From Hyphomicrobiales bacterium (GTDB lineage: Bacteria > Pseudomonadota > Alphaproteobacteria > Rhizobiales > Xanthobacteraceae), in the NCBI GenBank assembly GCA_017304505.1, contig JAFKKQ010000336.1, positions 1-9,904 on the forward strand: a stretch of DNA of 9,904 nucleotides. Reading direction: 5' to 3'. The first letter of the stretch is position 1. Every line of letters starts with the position of its first letter. This document shows positions 1 to 6,759 of the stretch, one piece after another. The notes under the pieces were generated by a model. It made no database searches. It saw only the letters and a list, made by a program, of their open reading frames with translations, and was not told the origin of the DNA. The position numbers were made by a program, and so were the translations under genes.

Positions 1-415
1 TCGCCTCGGACAGCTTGGTCTTCTGGGCGTCGGACAGGACGTCGGTCATCGGGGTCACGATGAAGCCCGGCGCGACCACGTTGACCGTGATCCCGCGCGA
101 GGCGACTTCCTGCGCGAGCGCCTTGCTCATGCCCACCAGCCCGGCCTTGGCGGCGGCATAGTTGGCCTGGCCGGCATTGCCGGTGGCGCCGACGATCGAC
201 GAGATGTTGATGATCCGGCCGGCGCGCCGGCGCAGCATGCCCCGCAACGAGGCGCGGGCCAGGCGGAACGGCGCGGCGAGATCGACGTCGAGCACGGTCG
301 CCCAATCCTCGTCGCGCATGCGCAACGCGAGACCGTCGCGGGTGAGGCCGGCATTGTTGACCAGGATGTGGAGCGGGCCGGCCGCGGCCTCGCAAGGCGC
401 GAGCGTCGAAAACAT
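1..415 (-). pseudogene. fabG: 5'-truncated FabG-type 3-oxoacyl-ACP reductase / SDR oxidoreductase (also cut by window edge)
   Basis: The minus strand encodes the middle and C-terminal part of a short-chain dehydrogenase very like FabG, which reduces 3-oxoacyl-ACP with NADPH in fatty acid synthesis. Seen from ATG at 415: LHILVNNAG near residues 15-23, the Ser-Tyr-Lys catalytic set as S73, Y86 and K90 (spacing 13 and 4, as in E. coli FabG), and the FabG-typical NYAAAKAG and ASRGITVNVVAPGF stretches. The glycine-rich GxxxGIG cofactor motif and about 65 residues that normally precede NNAG are missing. An in-frame TAA lies at 422-424, two codons before the ATG, and neither other minus frame shows a Rossmann start. 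No Shine-Dalgarno sequence precedes 415. The usual catalytic Asn is Asp (D45). Family identity is very likely. That it is a non-functional remnant is inference; an assembly junction would look the same. Confidence 0.8.
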
Positions 416-450
416 TGGCAATTAAGGCCGTTTGGCCGCAGGAGCCAGCG

Positions 451-478
451 TTGCAATTGGGCTCACGGCCGTTATATT
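451..478 (+). promoter_or_regulatory. Candidate sigma70-type promoter for yajC-secD-secF
   Basis: TTGCAA at 451-456 (4 of 6 to the -35 consensus), a 16-base spacer, then TATATT at 473-478 (5 of 6 to the -10 consensus). It would start transcription near 485 and leave a 5' leader of about 65 bases before yajC. The leader can form a GC hairpin (GCCGC 496-500, loop TGGG, GCGGC 505-509). The stretch 416-550 holds no convincing gene. Found by eye; the spacer is slightly short, so this is a candidate only. Confidence 0.45.
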
Positions 479-550
479 CCGCGCACATTTCGGGCGCCGC
501 TGGGGCGGCAGGCGCCGCCGGAACAGCCGCCGCAGCCAGGGGCCTTTTTC

Positions 551-901
551 ATGTTTGTTTCGCCTGCATTCGCACAAGGCGGCTCGTTGTTCGGTGGTGG
601 CAGCGATAACATGCTTGTCTCGTTGCTGCCGTTCATTCTGATTTTCGTGATCATGTACTTCCTGATCCTGCGGCCGCAGCAGAAGCGCCAGAAGCAGCAT
701 CAGGAGATGGTCAAGAACGTGCGCCGCGGCGATACGGTGATCACGTCGGGCGGTCTGGTCGGCAAGGTCGTCAAGGTGGTGGATGACGATCAGATCGAGG
801 TGGAAATCAGCGATGGGGTGCGGGTCCGCCAGATGCGCTCGATGGTGGCGGACGTGCGGGCCAAGGGGGAGCCGGTAAAGGAGGAGGGCGCGTCGAGCTG
901 A
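551..901 (+). CDS. yajC: Sec translocon accessory subunit YajC
   Basis: YajC is the small single-span inner-membrane protein that associates with SecDF and the SecYEG/YidC machinery. The product is 116 residues, within the usual 85-120 range. A short N-terminal stretch is followed by one hydrophobic helix at about residues 21-40, then the diagnostic RPQQKRQK basic segment (41-48), then a soluble domain with RRGDTVITSGGLVGKV and a tail rich in charged residues. ATG 551 was chosen because CAGGGG at 537-542 gives a Shine-Dalgarno sequence eight bases upstream and because the protein then starts just before the family-conserved region; the same frame stays open upstream to 368 but without conserved sequence. 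It is the first gene of the cluster, 34 bases before secD, downstream of the 451-478 promoter candidate. Confidence 0.95.
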   Translation: MFVSPAFAQGGSLFGGGSDNMLVSLLPFILIFVIMYFLILRPQQKRQKQHQEMVKNVRRGDTVITSGGLVGKVVKVVDDDQIEVEISDGVRVRQMRSMVADVRAKGEPVKEEGASS

Positions 902-935
902 TCGCCATTGCGACTGGCCGGGACCGCTCAAACCG

Positions 936-2543
936 ATGCTCTATTTTTCCCGCTGGAAAGCCACTTGGATCCTGCTGACGACGCTGGCCATTTGCGCGCT
1001 CGCGATTCCGAATTTCTTTGCGGAATCGACGGTGAATTCGTGGCCGAGGTGGGCGCAGCGGCACCTCGTCCTCGGCCTCGACCTGCAGGGTGGTTCGCAC
1101 ATCCTGCTTGAGGTCGACACCAACGCGGTGCGCAAGGAGAAGGTCGAGACCCTGCGTGACGACGTGCGCCGCGTGGTGCGCGAGAATCGCCTGGGCAGCC
1201 CGGCCGCCGTCGTGATCCGCGGCAACACCGTCGAATTCCGCGTGCGCCAGGGCGTCGACCCCCAGCTTGCCCTCACCAAGTTGCGTGAGCTATCGCAGCC
1301 GCTCGGCGGGCTCTTGAGCGCCACCGGCCAGCGCTCGGTGGAAGTCGTCGATGCCGGCAACGGCCTCATCCGCCTGACGCCGACCGAAGCCGCGATCACC
1401 GAACGCATCCGTCAGTCGGTCGAACAGTCCATCCAGATCGTCGAACGCCGCGTCAACGAACTGGGCACCGTCGAGCCGTCGATCCAGCGTCAAGGCACCG
1501 ACCGGATTCTGGTCCAGGTGCCGGGCCTGCAGGATCCGTCGCGGCTGAAGGAACTTCTCGGCAAGACCGCGAAGCTGACGTTCCGTCTGGTCGATCAATC
1601 GGTGCCGATCGATCAGGCGTTGCAAGGCAACGTGCCCCCCGATTCCGAGCTTCTGAAGGGCACCAAAGCTGAAAACAACCAGCCCTATCTGATCGAAAAA
1701 CACGTCGTGGTGTCGGGCGAGGATTTGACCGATGCCCAGCCCGGTTTCGACCAGCGCAACGGCGAGCCGATCGTCACCTTCCGCTTCAACAACAACGGTG
1801 CGCGACGCTTCGCCCAGGTGACGCAGGAGAACGTCGGCAAGCCGTTCGCCATCGTGCTCGACAACGAGGTGATCTCGGCGCCGGTAATCCGCGAGCCGAT
1901 TCTTGGTGGTTCGGGTCAGATTTCGGGCAACTTCACGGTGCAGGCGGCCAACGACCTTGCGATCCTGCTGCGCGCCGGTGCTTTGCCGGCGCCGCTGACT
2001 ATCATCGAGGAGCGTACGGTCGGTCCGGGCCTTGGCCAGGATTCGATCGAGAAAGGCAAGCTCGCGTCTTACGTCGGCTCGATCATGGTCGTCGTTTTCA
2101 TGTTCGTGACCTACGGCCTGTTTGGCCTGTTCGCCAATATCGCGGTTGCGGCCAACGTCGCCATGATCTTCGGTGTGCTGTCGCTGTTGAATGCGACGCT
2201 AACATTGCCCGGCATCGCCGGCATTGTGCTCACGGTCGGCATCGCGGTGGACTCCAACGTGCTGATCTATGAACGCATCCGTGAGGAGGTGCGCGCCGGC
2301 CGCAGCCCGGTCACTGCGATCGACGTCGGCTTCTCGCGCGCGCTTGCCACTATTCTGGACTCGAACATCACGACGTTCATCGCGGCCGCTGTGCTGTTCT
2401 ACATCGGAACCGGCCCGGTGCGCGGCTTTGCCGTCACGCTTGGCGTCGGTATCATCACCACCGTCTTCACCGCATTCGAGCTGACCAGGCTGATCGTGGC
2501 GATGTGGGTGCGCTGGTGGCGGCCCAAGACCGTGCCGATCTGA
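936..2543 (+). CDS. secD: Protein translocase subunit SecD
   Basis: SecD, with SecF, forms the RND-like membrane motor that uses proton-motive force to complete translocation of proteins emerging from SecYEG. The 535-residue product has a first membrane helix at about 8-27, the DLQGGSH motif (49-55) opening the large periplasmic P1 region, a second conserved periplasmic segment with FRFNNNGARRFAQ and NEVISAPVIREPI, and then the C-terminal five-helix bundle (from about residue 375). In it GIAVDSNVLIYERIREE carries D439, which by position matches the proton-pathway aspartate of the SecD half. The length is typical for stand-alone alphaproteobacterial SecD. ATG 936 gives the expected N-terminus, though its Shine-Dalgarno sequence is weak (GGGA around 920), which may mean translation coupled to yajC. 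secF follows after 33 bases. Confidence 0.97.
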   Translation: MLYFSRWKATWILLTTLAICALAIPNFFAESTVNSWPRWAQRHLVLGLDLQGGSHILLEVDTNAVRKEKVETLRDDVRRVVRENRLGSPAAVVIRGNTVEFRVRQGVDPQLALTKLRELSQPLGGLLSATGQRSVEVVDAGNGLIRLTPTEAAITERIRQSVEQSIQIVERRVNELGTVEPSIQRQGTDRILVQVPGLQDPSRLKELLGKTAKLTFRLVDQSVPIDQALQGNVPPDSELLKGTKAENNQPYLIEKHVVVSGEDLTDAQPGFDQRNGEPIVTFRFNNNGARRFAQVTQENVGKPFAIVLDNEVISAPVIREPILGGSGQISGNFTVQAANDLAILLRAGALPAPLTIIEERTVGPGLGQDSIEKGKLASYVGSIMVVVFMFVTYGLFGLFANIAVAANVAMIFGVLSLLNATLTLPGIAGIVLTVGIAVDSNVLIYERIREEVRAGRSPVTAIDVGFSRALATILDSNITTFIAAAVLFYIGTGPVRGFAVTLGVGIITTVFTAFELTRLIVAMWVRWWRPKTVPI

Positions 2544-2576
2544 CGGACCATCCGAACTTCGCACTGAAAGCGTAGC

Positions 2577-3524
2577 ATGCGCCTTCTTCGTATCGTACCG
2601 GACGACACCAAGTTCGATTTCATGCGCTTCCGGCGCATCAGCTTTCCCGTGTCCGCGGTGCTGTCGATCCTGGCGATTTTCCTTTATTTCCATCACGGGC
2701 TCAATTTCGGCATCGACTTCGTCGGCGGCACGCTGATGGAGGTGCAGTCCAAGAGCGGGCCCGCGAATCTTGCCCAGATGCGCGCGACGCTCAACAGCCT
2801 GGAGCTGGGCGATGTGCAACTTCAGCAGTTCGGTGCGCCGACCGACGTGCTGCTCCGTCTGGCGCAGCAGCCGGGCGGTGACGCTGCGCAGCAGGTTGCC
2901 GTCGCCAAGGTTCGTCATGCCCTGGGCGACTCGGTCGAGTACCGCCGGGTCGAGGTGGTCGGTCCGCGCGTATCCACCGAACTGCTGGCGATGGGCACGC
3001 TCGGGCTGGTGATGGCCATCCTGGGCATCCTGATTTATTTGTGGTTCCGCTTCGAGTGGCAGTTCGCGCTCGGCGCCATGATCGCCAACGTGCACGATCT
3101 GGTGCTGACGATCGGATTTATGTCGATCACGCAGATCGACTTCGATTTGACCAGCATTGCCGCGCTTCTGACCATTCTCGGCTATTCGCTGAACGATACG
3201 GTGGTGATCTACGACCGGATTCGCGAAATGCTGCGTCGCTATAAGCGGATGACGACGGCGGAATTGCTCAATATATCGGTCAACTCCACGCTGTCGCGTT
3301 CGGTCATCACCCACGTCACCGTCACGCTCGCACTGTTGTCGCTGTTGCTGTTCGGCGGCAAGGCGATCCACAGCTTCACGGCGACCATGATGTTCGGCGT
3401 GGTGCTGGTCGGCACCTACACCTCGATCTTCATCGCCGCTCCGATCCTGATCTATCTCGGCGTCAGTACGTCTCGGAACGCTCCAAAAGACGAGCCGAAA
3501 GACAATCTGAAAGAAAAAAGGTGA
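2577..3524 (+). CDS. secF: Protein translocase subunit SecF
   Basis: SecF is the partner of SecD in the SecDF proton-driven export motor. The product is 315 residues, usual for SecF. Seen in order: an N-terminal amphipathic/basic start (MRLLRIVPDDTKFDFMRFRR), helix 1 at about 24-42, the signature FGIDFVGGTLMEV that opens the P4 domain, a short periplasmic region, then five C-terminal helices. GYSLNDTVVIYDRIRE (202-217) holds D207, at the place of the conserved SecF helix-4 aspartate. The C-terminal tail is short and highly charged (KDEPKDNLKEKR). ATG 2577 matches the family start; the Shine-Dalgarno sequence is poor (GAAAGCG). The stop overlaps or nearly touches the next gene, so the two are probably translationally coupled. 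Confidence 0.97.
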   Translation: MRLLRIVPDDTKFDFMRFRRISFPVSAVLSILAIFLYFHHGLNFGIDFVGGTLMEVQSKSGPANLAQMRATLNSLELGDVQLQQFGAPTDVLLRLAQQPGGDAAQQVAVAKVRHALGDSVEYRRVEVVGPRVSTELLAMGTLGLVMAILGILIYLWFRFEWQFALGAMIANVHDLVLTIGFMSITQIDFDLTSIAALLTILGYSLNDTVVIYDRIREMLRRYKRMTTAELLNISVNSTLSRSVITHVTVTLALLSLLLFGGKAIHSFTATMMFGVVLVGTYTSIFIAAPILIYLGVSTSRNAPKDEPKDNLKEKR

Positions 3525-3526
3525 CC

Positions 3527-3913
3527 ATGAACGCGGCCGCCGATAACCGGCCGCATCTGCCGCGTCCCGTTGCCATCGACGGTTACGGCAAGGGCGGTTT
3601 CCGTTTCGGCGACATGTCGCATCGCGGCTCGCTGCTTTGTCTGCCGAGCGGGGTCTGGGCCTGGCCGGTGGTGCGGCCCTCAGACATCAATGAGGCGGCC
3701 CTCGCGCAGGTGTTTGCCGAAGCCTCCGAGATCGGGTTGTTCCTGCTGGGGACAGGCGGCGATCGCTGGGTGATGCCCGAAGCGCTGCAAGACCGTTTTC
3801 GCGCGCGGAAGATCAACCTGGAGATTGCGCGCACCGGTTCGGCGGTCAGCACCTACAATATTCTTCTCGGCGAGGGCCGGCGGGTCGCCGCCGGCCTGAT
3901 CGCAGTCGAATGA
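3527..3913 (+). CDS. Mth938-like domain protein (DUF498; NDUFAF3-related)
   Basis: This 128-residue soluble protein belongs to the Mth938/Xcc1710 fold family (DUF498), whose mitochondrial member NDUFAF3 helps assemble the Q-module of respiratory complex I. The biochemical activity of bacterial members is not established. Seen: an IDGYGKGGFRFGD opening, the glycine-rich loop FLLGTGGDRWVMPEAL, and the C-terminal EIARTGSAVSTYN...LGEGRRVAAGLI block, which is the most diagnostic part. Two starts are possible: GTG 3521, which overlaps the secF stop, and ATG 3527. ATG is preferred because AAGGTGA at 3518-3524 is a good Shine-Dalgarno sequence for it. There is no signal peptide or membrane helix, so it is expected in the cytosol. 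It sits directly after secF and 19 bases before the synthase-like gene. Confidence 0.9.
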   Translation: MNAAADNRPHLPRPVAIDGYGKGGFRFGDMSHRGSLLCLPSGVWAWPVVRPSDINEAALAQVFAEASEIGLFLLGTGGDRWVMPEALQDRFRARKINLEIARTGSAVSTYNILLGEGRRVAAGLIAVE

Positions 3914-3932
3914 CGGCAGGCTGGTTTGGTTC

Positions 3933-4784
3933 ATGCCGGACGCTTTCGATTATTGCGAGGACCTGGTGCGCGGCGGCGACAAGGACCGCTTCCTCGCCAC
4001 GCTGTTCGCGCCGCAAAAGTACCGCCGCGCGCTTTACGCGCTCTATGCCTTCAATTTCGAGGTGGCCCGCACGCGCGAACAGGCGCGTGAGCCGATGCCG
4101 GGCGAGATTCGGCTGCAATGGTGGCGCGACGTGCTGGATGGCCTCGCGCGCGGGGAGGTCGAGGCCAACCCGGTCGCAGCCGTCTTGCGCGACGTGGTGA
4201 TCCGCTATCGGCTGCCGCCGCGCATCCTCGCGGATTTGATCGAGGCGCGGTCCTTCGACCTCTACGACGATCCGATGGCGAGTGTTGCGGCACTCGAGGG
4301 CTATGCTGTGAAGACCTCATCGGCCCTGATCGATCTTGCGGCGCGTGTCCTCTGCGACGGCCGCGATCCCGACGTTTCCGATCTCACAAGCCATGCCGGC
4401 GCCGCTTACGCCATCGCCGGGCTGCTTCGGGCGTTGCCGATACACGCTTCACGCGGCCAGCTTTATCTGCCGGTCGATTTGATGAGGCGCTATGGTGCGC
4501 AAGAAGCGGATGTCTTCGCCGGCAAGGCGACCGCCGAACTGCGAGCAGTGCTGGCCGAGTTGCGGTTGCGGGCGCGTCAACATCTCGATGCCGCGCGCGA
4601 GCGGCTTGTTACCGCGCCTGTCGAGATCAGGCCTGCGCTGTTGCCGGTGGCGCTGGTGCGGCCGGTGCTGGAACGCATGGAGCGTCGCGGCTATGAGCCG
4701 TTCGCGCCGGCCGACATGCCGCAATGGCGCCGGCAGTGGGCGCTCTGGCGCGCGGCGCGCTCGGGACTTCGCAAGACGTTCTGA
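3933..4784 (+). CDS. Squalene/phytoene synthase-fold protein, NDUFAF6-like, probably non-catalytic
   Basis: The 283-residue product has the all-helical trans-isoprenoid synthase fold: LYALYAFNFEVARTREQ at 34-50, LQWWRDVLDG at 61-70 (the conserved E/Q-WWRD block of the family), YAVKTSSALIDLA, and GLLRALPIHASRGQLYLP at 163-180. True squalene and phytoene synthases carry two aspartate-rich motifs that bind Mg-diphosphate. Here the first is replaced by NFEVARTRE and the second by RALPIHA, so catalysis is unlikely. This pattern fits the NDUFAF6 (C8orf38) branch, a mitochondrial complex I assembly factor. The ATG at 3933 gives the family N-terminus; the Shine-Dalgarno sequence is weak (GGCAGG, 12 bases away). 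No terpenoid pathway gene is nearby, which argues against a carotenoid or hopanoid role. Family fold is clear; the assembly-factor role is inference from homology and the neighbouring NDUFAF3-like gene. Confidence 0.85.
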   Translation: MPDAFDYCEDLVRGGDKDRFLATLFAPQKYRRALYALYAFNFEVARTREQAREPMPGEIRLQWWRDVLDGLARGEVEANPVAAVLRDVVIRYRLPPRILADLIEARSFDLYDDPMASVAALEGYAVKTSSALIDLAARVLCDGRDPDVSDLTSHAGAAYAIAGLLRALPIHASRGQLYLPVDLMRRYGAQEADVFAGKATAELRAVLAELRLRARQHLDAARERLVTAPVEIRPALLPVALVRPVLERMERRGYEPFAPADMPQWRRQWALWRAARSGLRKTF

Positions 4785-4786
4785 CG

Positions 4787-6220
4787 TTACTCTGCGGCGA
4801 CGCGCACCGTGCCGGTCCAATGGTCGAGGTCGGCGAGCGCGCGGGCACACAGGGCGCGTTTCTTCGCGACGGTCTTGGCGGGGCCGCGCAGGCGCGTGCC
4901 GTCCGCCGCTTTGGTTGGTACGCTGGCAAGCGGCGGGAACAGGCCGAAGTTGACGTTCATGGGCTGGTAGGAGCGGGGTCCGGCGTCGATGGTATCGACG
5001 TGATCGCCGGTGATATAGGCGAGCAGTGCGCCGTGCGCGGTCGTCGCAGGCGGCGGCGACAGCGTCTCGCCGCGGCGCTCGGCGGCGGCGAAGCGCCCGG
5101 CCATCAGCCCGACGGCGGCCGATTCCACATAGCCTTCGCAGCCGGTGATCTGGCCGGCGAAACGCAGCCGCGGCATGGCCTTCAGCCGCAGCGTCCCGTC
5201 CAGGAGCTTTGGCGAATTGAGGAAGGTGTTGCGGTGCAGCCCGCCGAGACGGGCAAACTCTGCGCGTTCGAGGCCGGGGATGGTGCGGAAGATGCGCGTC
5301 TGCTCGCCATGCTTCAGCTTGGTCTGGAAGCCGACCATGTTGAACAGCGTGCCGAGCTTGTTGTCCTGGCGGAGCTGGACAATGGCGTAGGCCTTGGTCT
5401 GCGGGTCGTGCGGATTGGTCAGCCCAAACGGCTTCATTGGGCCGTGCCGCAGCGTCTCCGTCCCGCGCTCGGCCATCACCTCGATCGGCAGGCAGCCGTC
5501 GAAATACGGCGTGGTCTTTTCCCAGTCGTGGAAGGAGGTCTTTTCGCCCGCGAGAAGCGCGGCGACGAATGCCTCATACTGCGCCCGATCCATCGGACAG
5601 TTGATGTAGTCGGCACCCGATCCGCCAGGGCCGGCCTTGTCGTAGCGCGACTGGAACCAGGCCACGTCCATGTCGATGGAATCGCGATGCACGATCGGCG
5701 CGATGGCGTCGAAGAAGGCGAGCGAGTTCTCGCCGGTCAGCGAGCCGACGGCCTGGGCGAGCGCGGGCGAGGTCAGCGGGCCGGTTGCTACGATCACGCT
5801 GTTCCAGTCGGCCGGCGGCAACGCGACCTCTCCACGCGCAATCTCGATCAGGGGATGCGCGGCCAGGGCGCTGGTGATCGCCGCCGAGAAACCGTCGCGG
5901 TCCACCGCGAGCGCGCCGCCCGCCGGCACCTGGTTGGCGTCGGCCGCGCGCATGACCAGGGAGCCGAGCCGGCGCATTTCCTCATGCAGCAGGCCCACAG
6001 CGTTGGTTTCATGGTCATCGGAGCGCAGTGAATTGGAGCAGACGAGTTCCGCCAGCCCGTCGGTGCGATGCGCCTCAGTCAACCGGGCGGGGCGCATCTC
6101 GTGCAGCACCACGGGCACGCCCGCGGCCGCGATCTGCCATGCGGCCTCCGAGCCGGCGAGTCCGCCGCCGACGATATGGATCGCCTGCAGGCGCTGTGAA
6201 GTCGTACCCTGGGACGTCAT
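4787..6220 (-). CDS. trmFO: Methylenetetrahydrofolate-tRNA-(uracil-54-C5)-methyltransferase TrmFO
   Basis: TrmFO is the FAD- and folate-dependent enzyme that makes 5-methyluridine at position 54 of the tRNA T-loop, using methylene-THF as carbon source instead of SAM as TrmA does. The 477-residue product begins with the FAD-binding [15 protein letters not shown] (14-28), followed by the family signatures HEMRP (40-44), [13 protein letters not shown] with C61, [15 protein letters not shown], and [15 protein letters not shown] with C208; these two cysteines align with the pair studied in the Bacillus enzyme. The C-terminal half has the GHMKPFGL-type block ([12 protein letters not shown]), [19 protein letters not shown] and [16 protein letters not shown]. 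Full length, all blocks intact. ATG 6220 has only a weak AGG upstream. Its stop lies two bases from that of the opposing synthase-like gene, so no separate terminator fits between them. Confidence 0.96.
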   Translation of the reverse strand: MTSQGTTSQRLQAIHIVGGGLAGSEAAWQIAAAGVPVVLHEMRPARLTEAHRTDGLAELVCSNSLRSDDHETNAVGLLHEEMRRLGSLVMRAADANQVPAGGALAVDRDGFSAAITSALAAHPLIEIARGEVALPPADWNSVIVATGPLTSPALAQAVGSLTGENSLAFFDAIAPIVHRDSIDMDVAWFQSRYDKAGPGGSGADYINCPMDRAQYEAFVAALLAGEKTSFHDWEKTTPYFDGCLPIEVMAERGTETLRHGPMKPFGLTNPHDPQTKAYAIVQLRQDNKLGTLFNMVGFQTKLKHGEQTRIFRTIPGLERAEFARLGGLHRNTFLNSPKLLDGTLRLKAMPRLRFAGQITGCEGYVESAAVGLMAGRFAAAERRGETLSPPPATTAHGALLAYITGDHVDTIDAGPRSYQPMNVNFGLFPPLASVPTKAADGTRLRGPAKTVAKKRALCARALADLDHWTGTVRVAAE

Positions 6221-6276
6221 TGCGCCTAACTAGGCCGCCCGTTCCGGCACGGCAATGGGCTGGCCCCGAAGGCGAA

Positions 6277-6291
6277 GGGTGAGAATCACCC
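6277..6291. promoter_or_regulatory. Perfect 6-3-6 palindrome upstream of trmFO
   Basis: GGGTGA-GAA-TCACCC, arms perfectly complementary with a three-base centre, lies 57 bases upstream of the trmFO start and just downstream of the DUF1127 terminator. It could be an operator for a dimeric regulator or a small hairpin in the trmFO leader. I do not recognise it as a named binding site. Confidence 0.3.
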
Positions 6292-6292
6292 C

Positions 6293-6330
6293 AGACAAAC
6301 GAAAGCGCCCGCCGGAGGAGTGCGGGCGCT
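6293..6330 (-). terminator. Rho-independent terminator of the DUF1127 gene
   Basis: Read on the minus strand, AGCGCCCGC (6330-6322), a nine-base loop, and the perfect complement GCGGGCGCT (6312-6304) are followed by the T-rich run TTCGTTTGTC. The stem is nine pairs and almost all GC. It lies 54 bases after the DUF1127 stop codon and upstream of trmFO, so it separates the two transcripts. On the plus strand no T-run follows, so the direction is minus. Confidence 0.8.
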
Positions 6331-6383
6331 GTCAGTCTTGCCTTGGCCGGATAGCCTGGCCCTGAGGGGGCCCGGCCGGAACC

Positions 6384-6539
6384 TTAGTGCTCGGAGCTTT
6401 CCCAGGCCACGCGCGGGATGTCACCGCGGCTGATGCCGATGTCGGCAAGCTCACGATCGCCAAGCTGGTTCAGCTCGCGAAGGTTCTCGTTATAACGCCG
6501 CCACTGATGGAACACGGCAACCAGATGAGTCAGGAACAT
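6384..6539 (-). CDS. DUF1127 (YjiS-like) small protein
   Basis: This 51-residue protein has the DUF1127 hallmark in its second half: ELNQLGDRELADIGISRGDIPRVAW, preceded by a short N-terminal helix with HQWRRYNENLREL. Alphaproteobacteria usually carry several such arginine-rich mini-proteins. Those studied in Agrobacterium and Rhodobacter (CcaF1) affect sRNA metabolism and stress or nutrient responses, some by binding RNA. ATG 6539 is preferred over an in-frame start at 6617: the family begins here and AAAGGG lies ten bases upstream on the minus strand, while the 26 extra residues show no family similarity. It is monocistronic, bounded by the terminator at 6293-6330 and by a long upstream region. 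The exact role of this copy is unknown. Confidence 0.85.
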   Translation of the reverse strand: MFLTHLVAVFHQWRRYNENLRELNQLGDRELADIGISRGDIPRVAWESSEH

Positions 6540-6589
6540 TGTCGTCAACCCTTTGTGCGCAGGGAAGAATCCCCTGTCGTGATGACCGG

Positions 6590-6617
6590 TACATAGGACT
6601 TTTATGGTGCGTTGCAA
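6590..6617 (-). promoter_or_regulatory. Weak candidate promoter for the DUF1127 gene
   Basis: On the minus strand TTGCAA (6617-6612), a 16-base spacer, then TATGTA (6595-6590). This would start transcription near 6583 and give a leader of about 44 bases. The -10 box is poor, and other AT-rich positions in 6600-6720 could serve instead. Offered as the best by-eye choice. Confidence 0.25.
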
Positions 6618-6641
6618 TAGTCTAATTGTTGCGCCGCAGCA

Positions 6642-6656
6642 ATGCGTCTAACGCAT
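6642..6656. promoter_or_regulatory. Perfect 6-3-6 palindrome upstream of the DUF1127 gene
   Basis: ATGCGT-CTA-ACGCAT is a perfect inverted repeat with a three-base centre. It lies about 100 bases upstream of the DUF1127 start and just upstream of the weak promoter candidate, a sensible place for a regulator. No regulator family is recognised. The rest of 6540-6759 shows AT-rich patches but no supportable gene or RNA. Confidence 0.3.
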
Positions 6657-6759
6657 AGCGGAAAGTAACCAGGGATTAACGTTTCTACGATGGGCGGCTT
6701 TTTATGCTTTTTGTTTACAGCATTGCTGGCCGCGGGGAACTTTGATCCGCAAGGTGCGC

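Noticed and set aside
422..931. Long minus-strand open frame opposite yajC (169 codons)
   Set aside because: It is the complement of yajC and its leader, has low-complexity His/Arg/Leu-rich content, and shows no family motif; yajC on the other strand is certain.
2199..3371. 390-codon minus-strand open frame across secD and secF
   Set aside because: It spans two firmly identified plus-strand genes and is rich in Asp, His, Arg and Gln, as antisense frames of GC-rich membrane genes are.
3933..4784. True squalene or phytoene synthase (crtB/hpnC/hpnD type)
   Set aside because: Both catalytic aspartate motifs are missing and no isoprenoid pathway gene is adjacent; the context favours an NDUFAF6-like protein.
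4724..6031. 435-codon plus-strand open frame opposite trmFO
   Set aside because: All trmFO motifs are intact on the minus strand; the plus frame shows Gly/Arg/Ala-rich sequence with no domain.
6704..6723. ATGCT...AGCAT inverted repeat as a terminator for the receptor operon
   Set aside because: The stem is only five pairs with a ten-base AT-rich loop, and no proper T-run follows on the minus strand.
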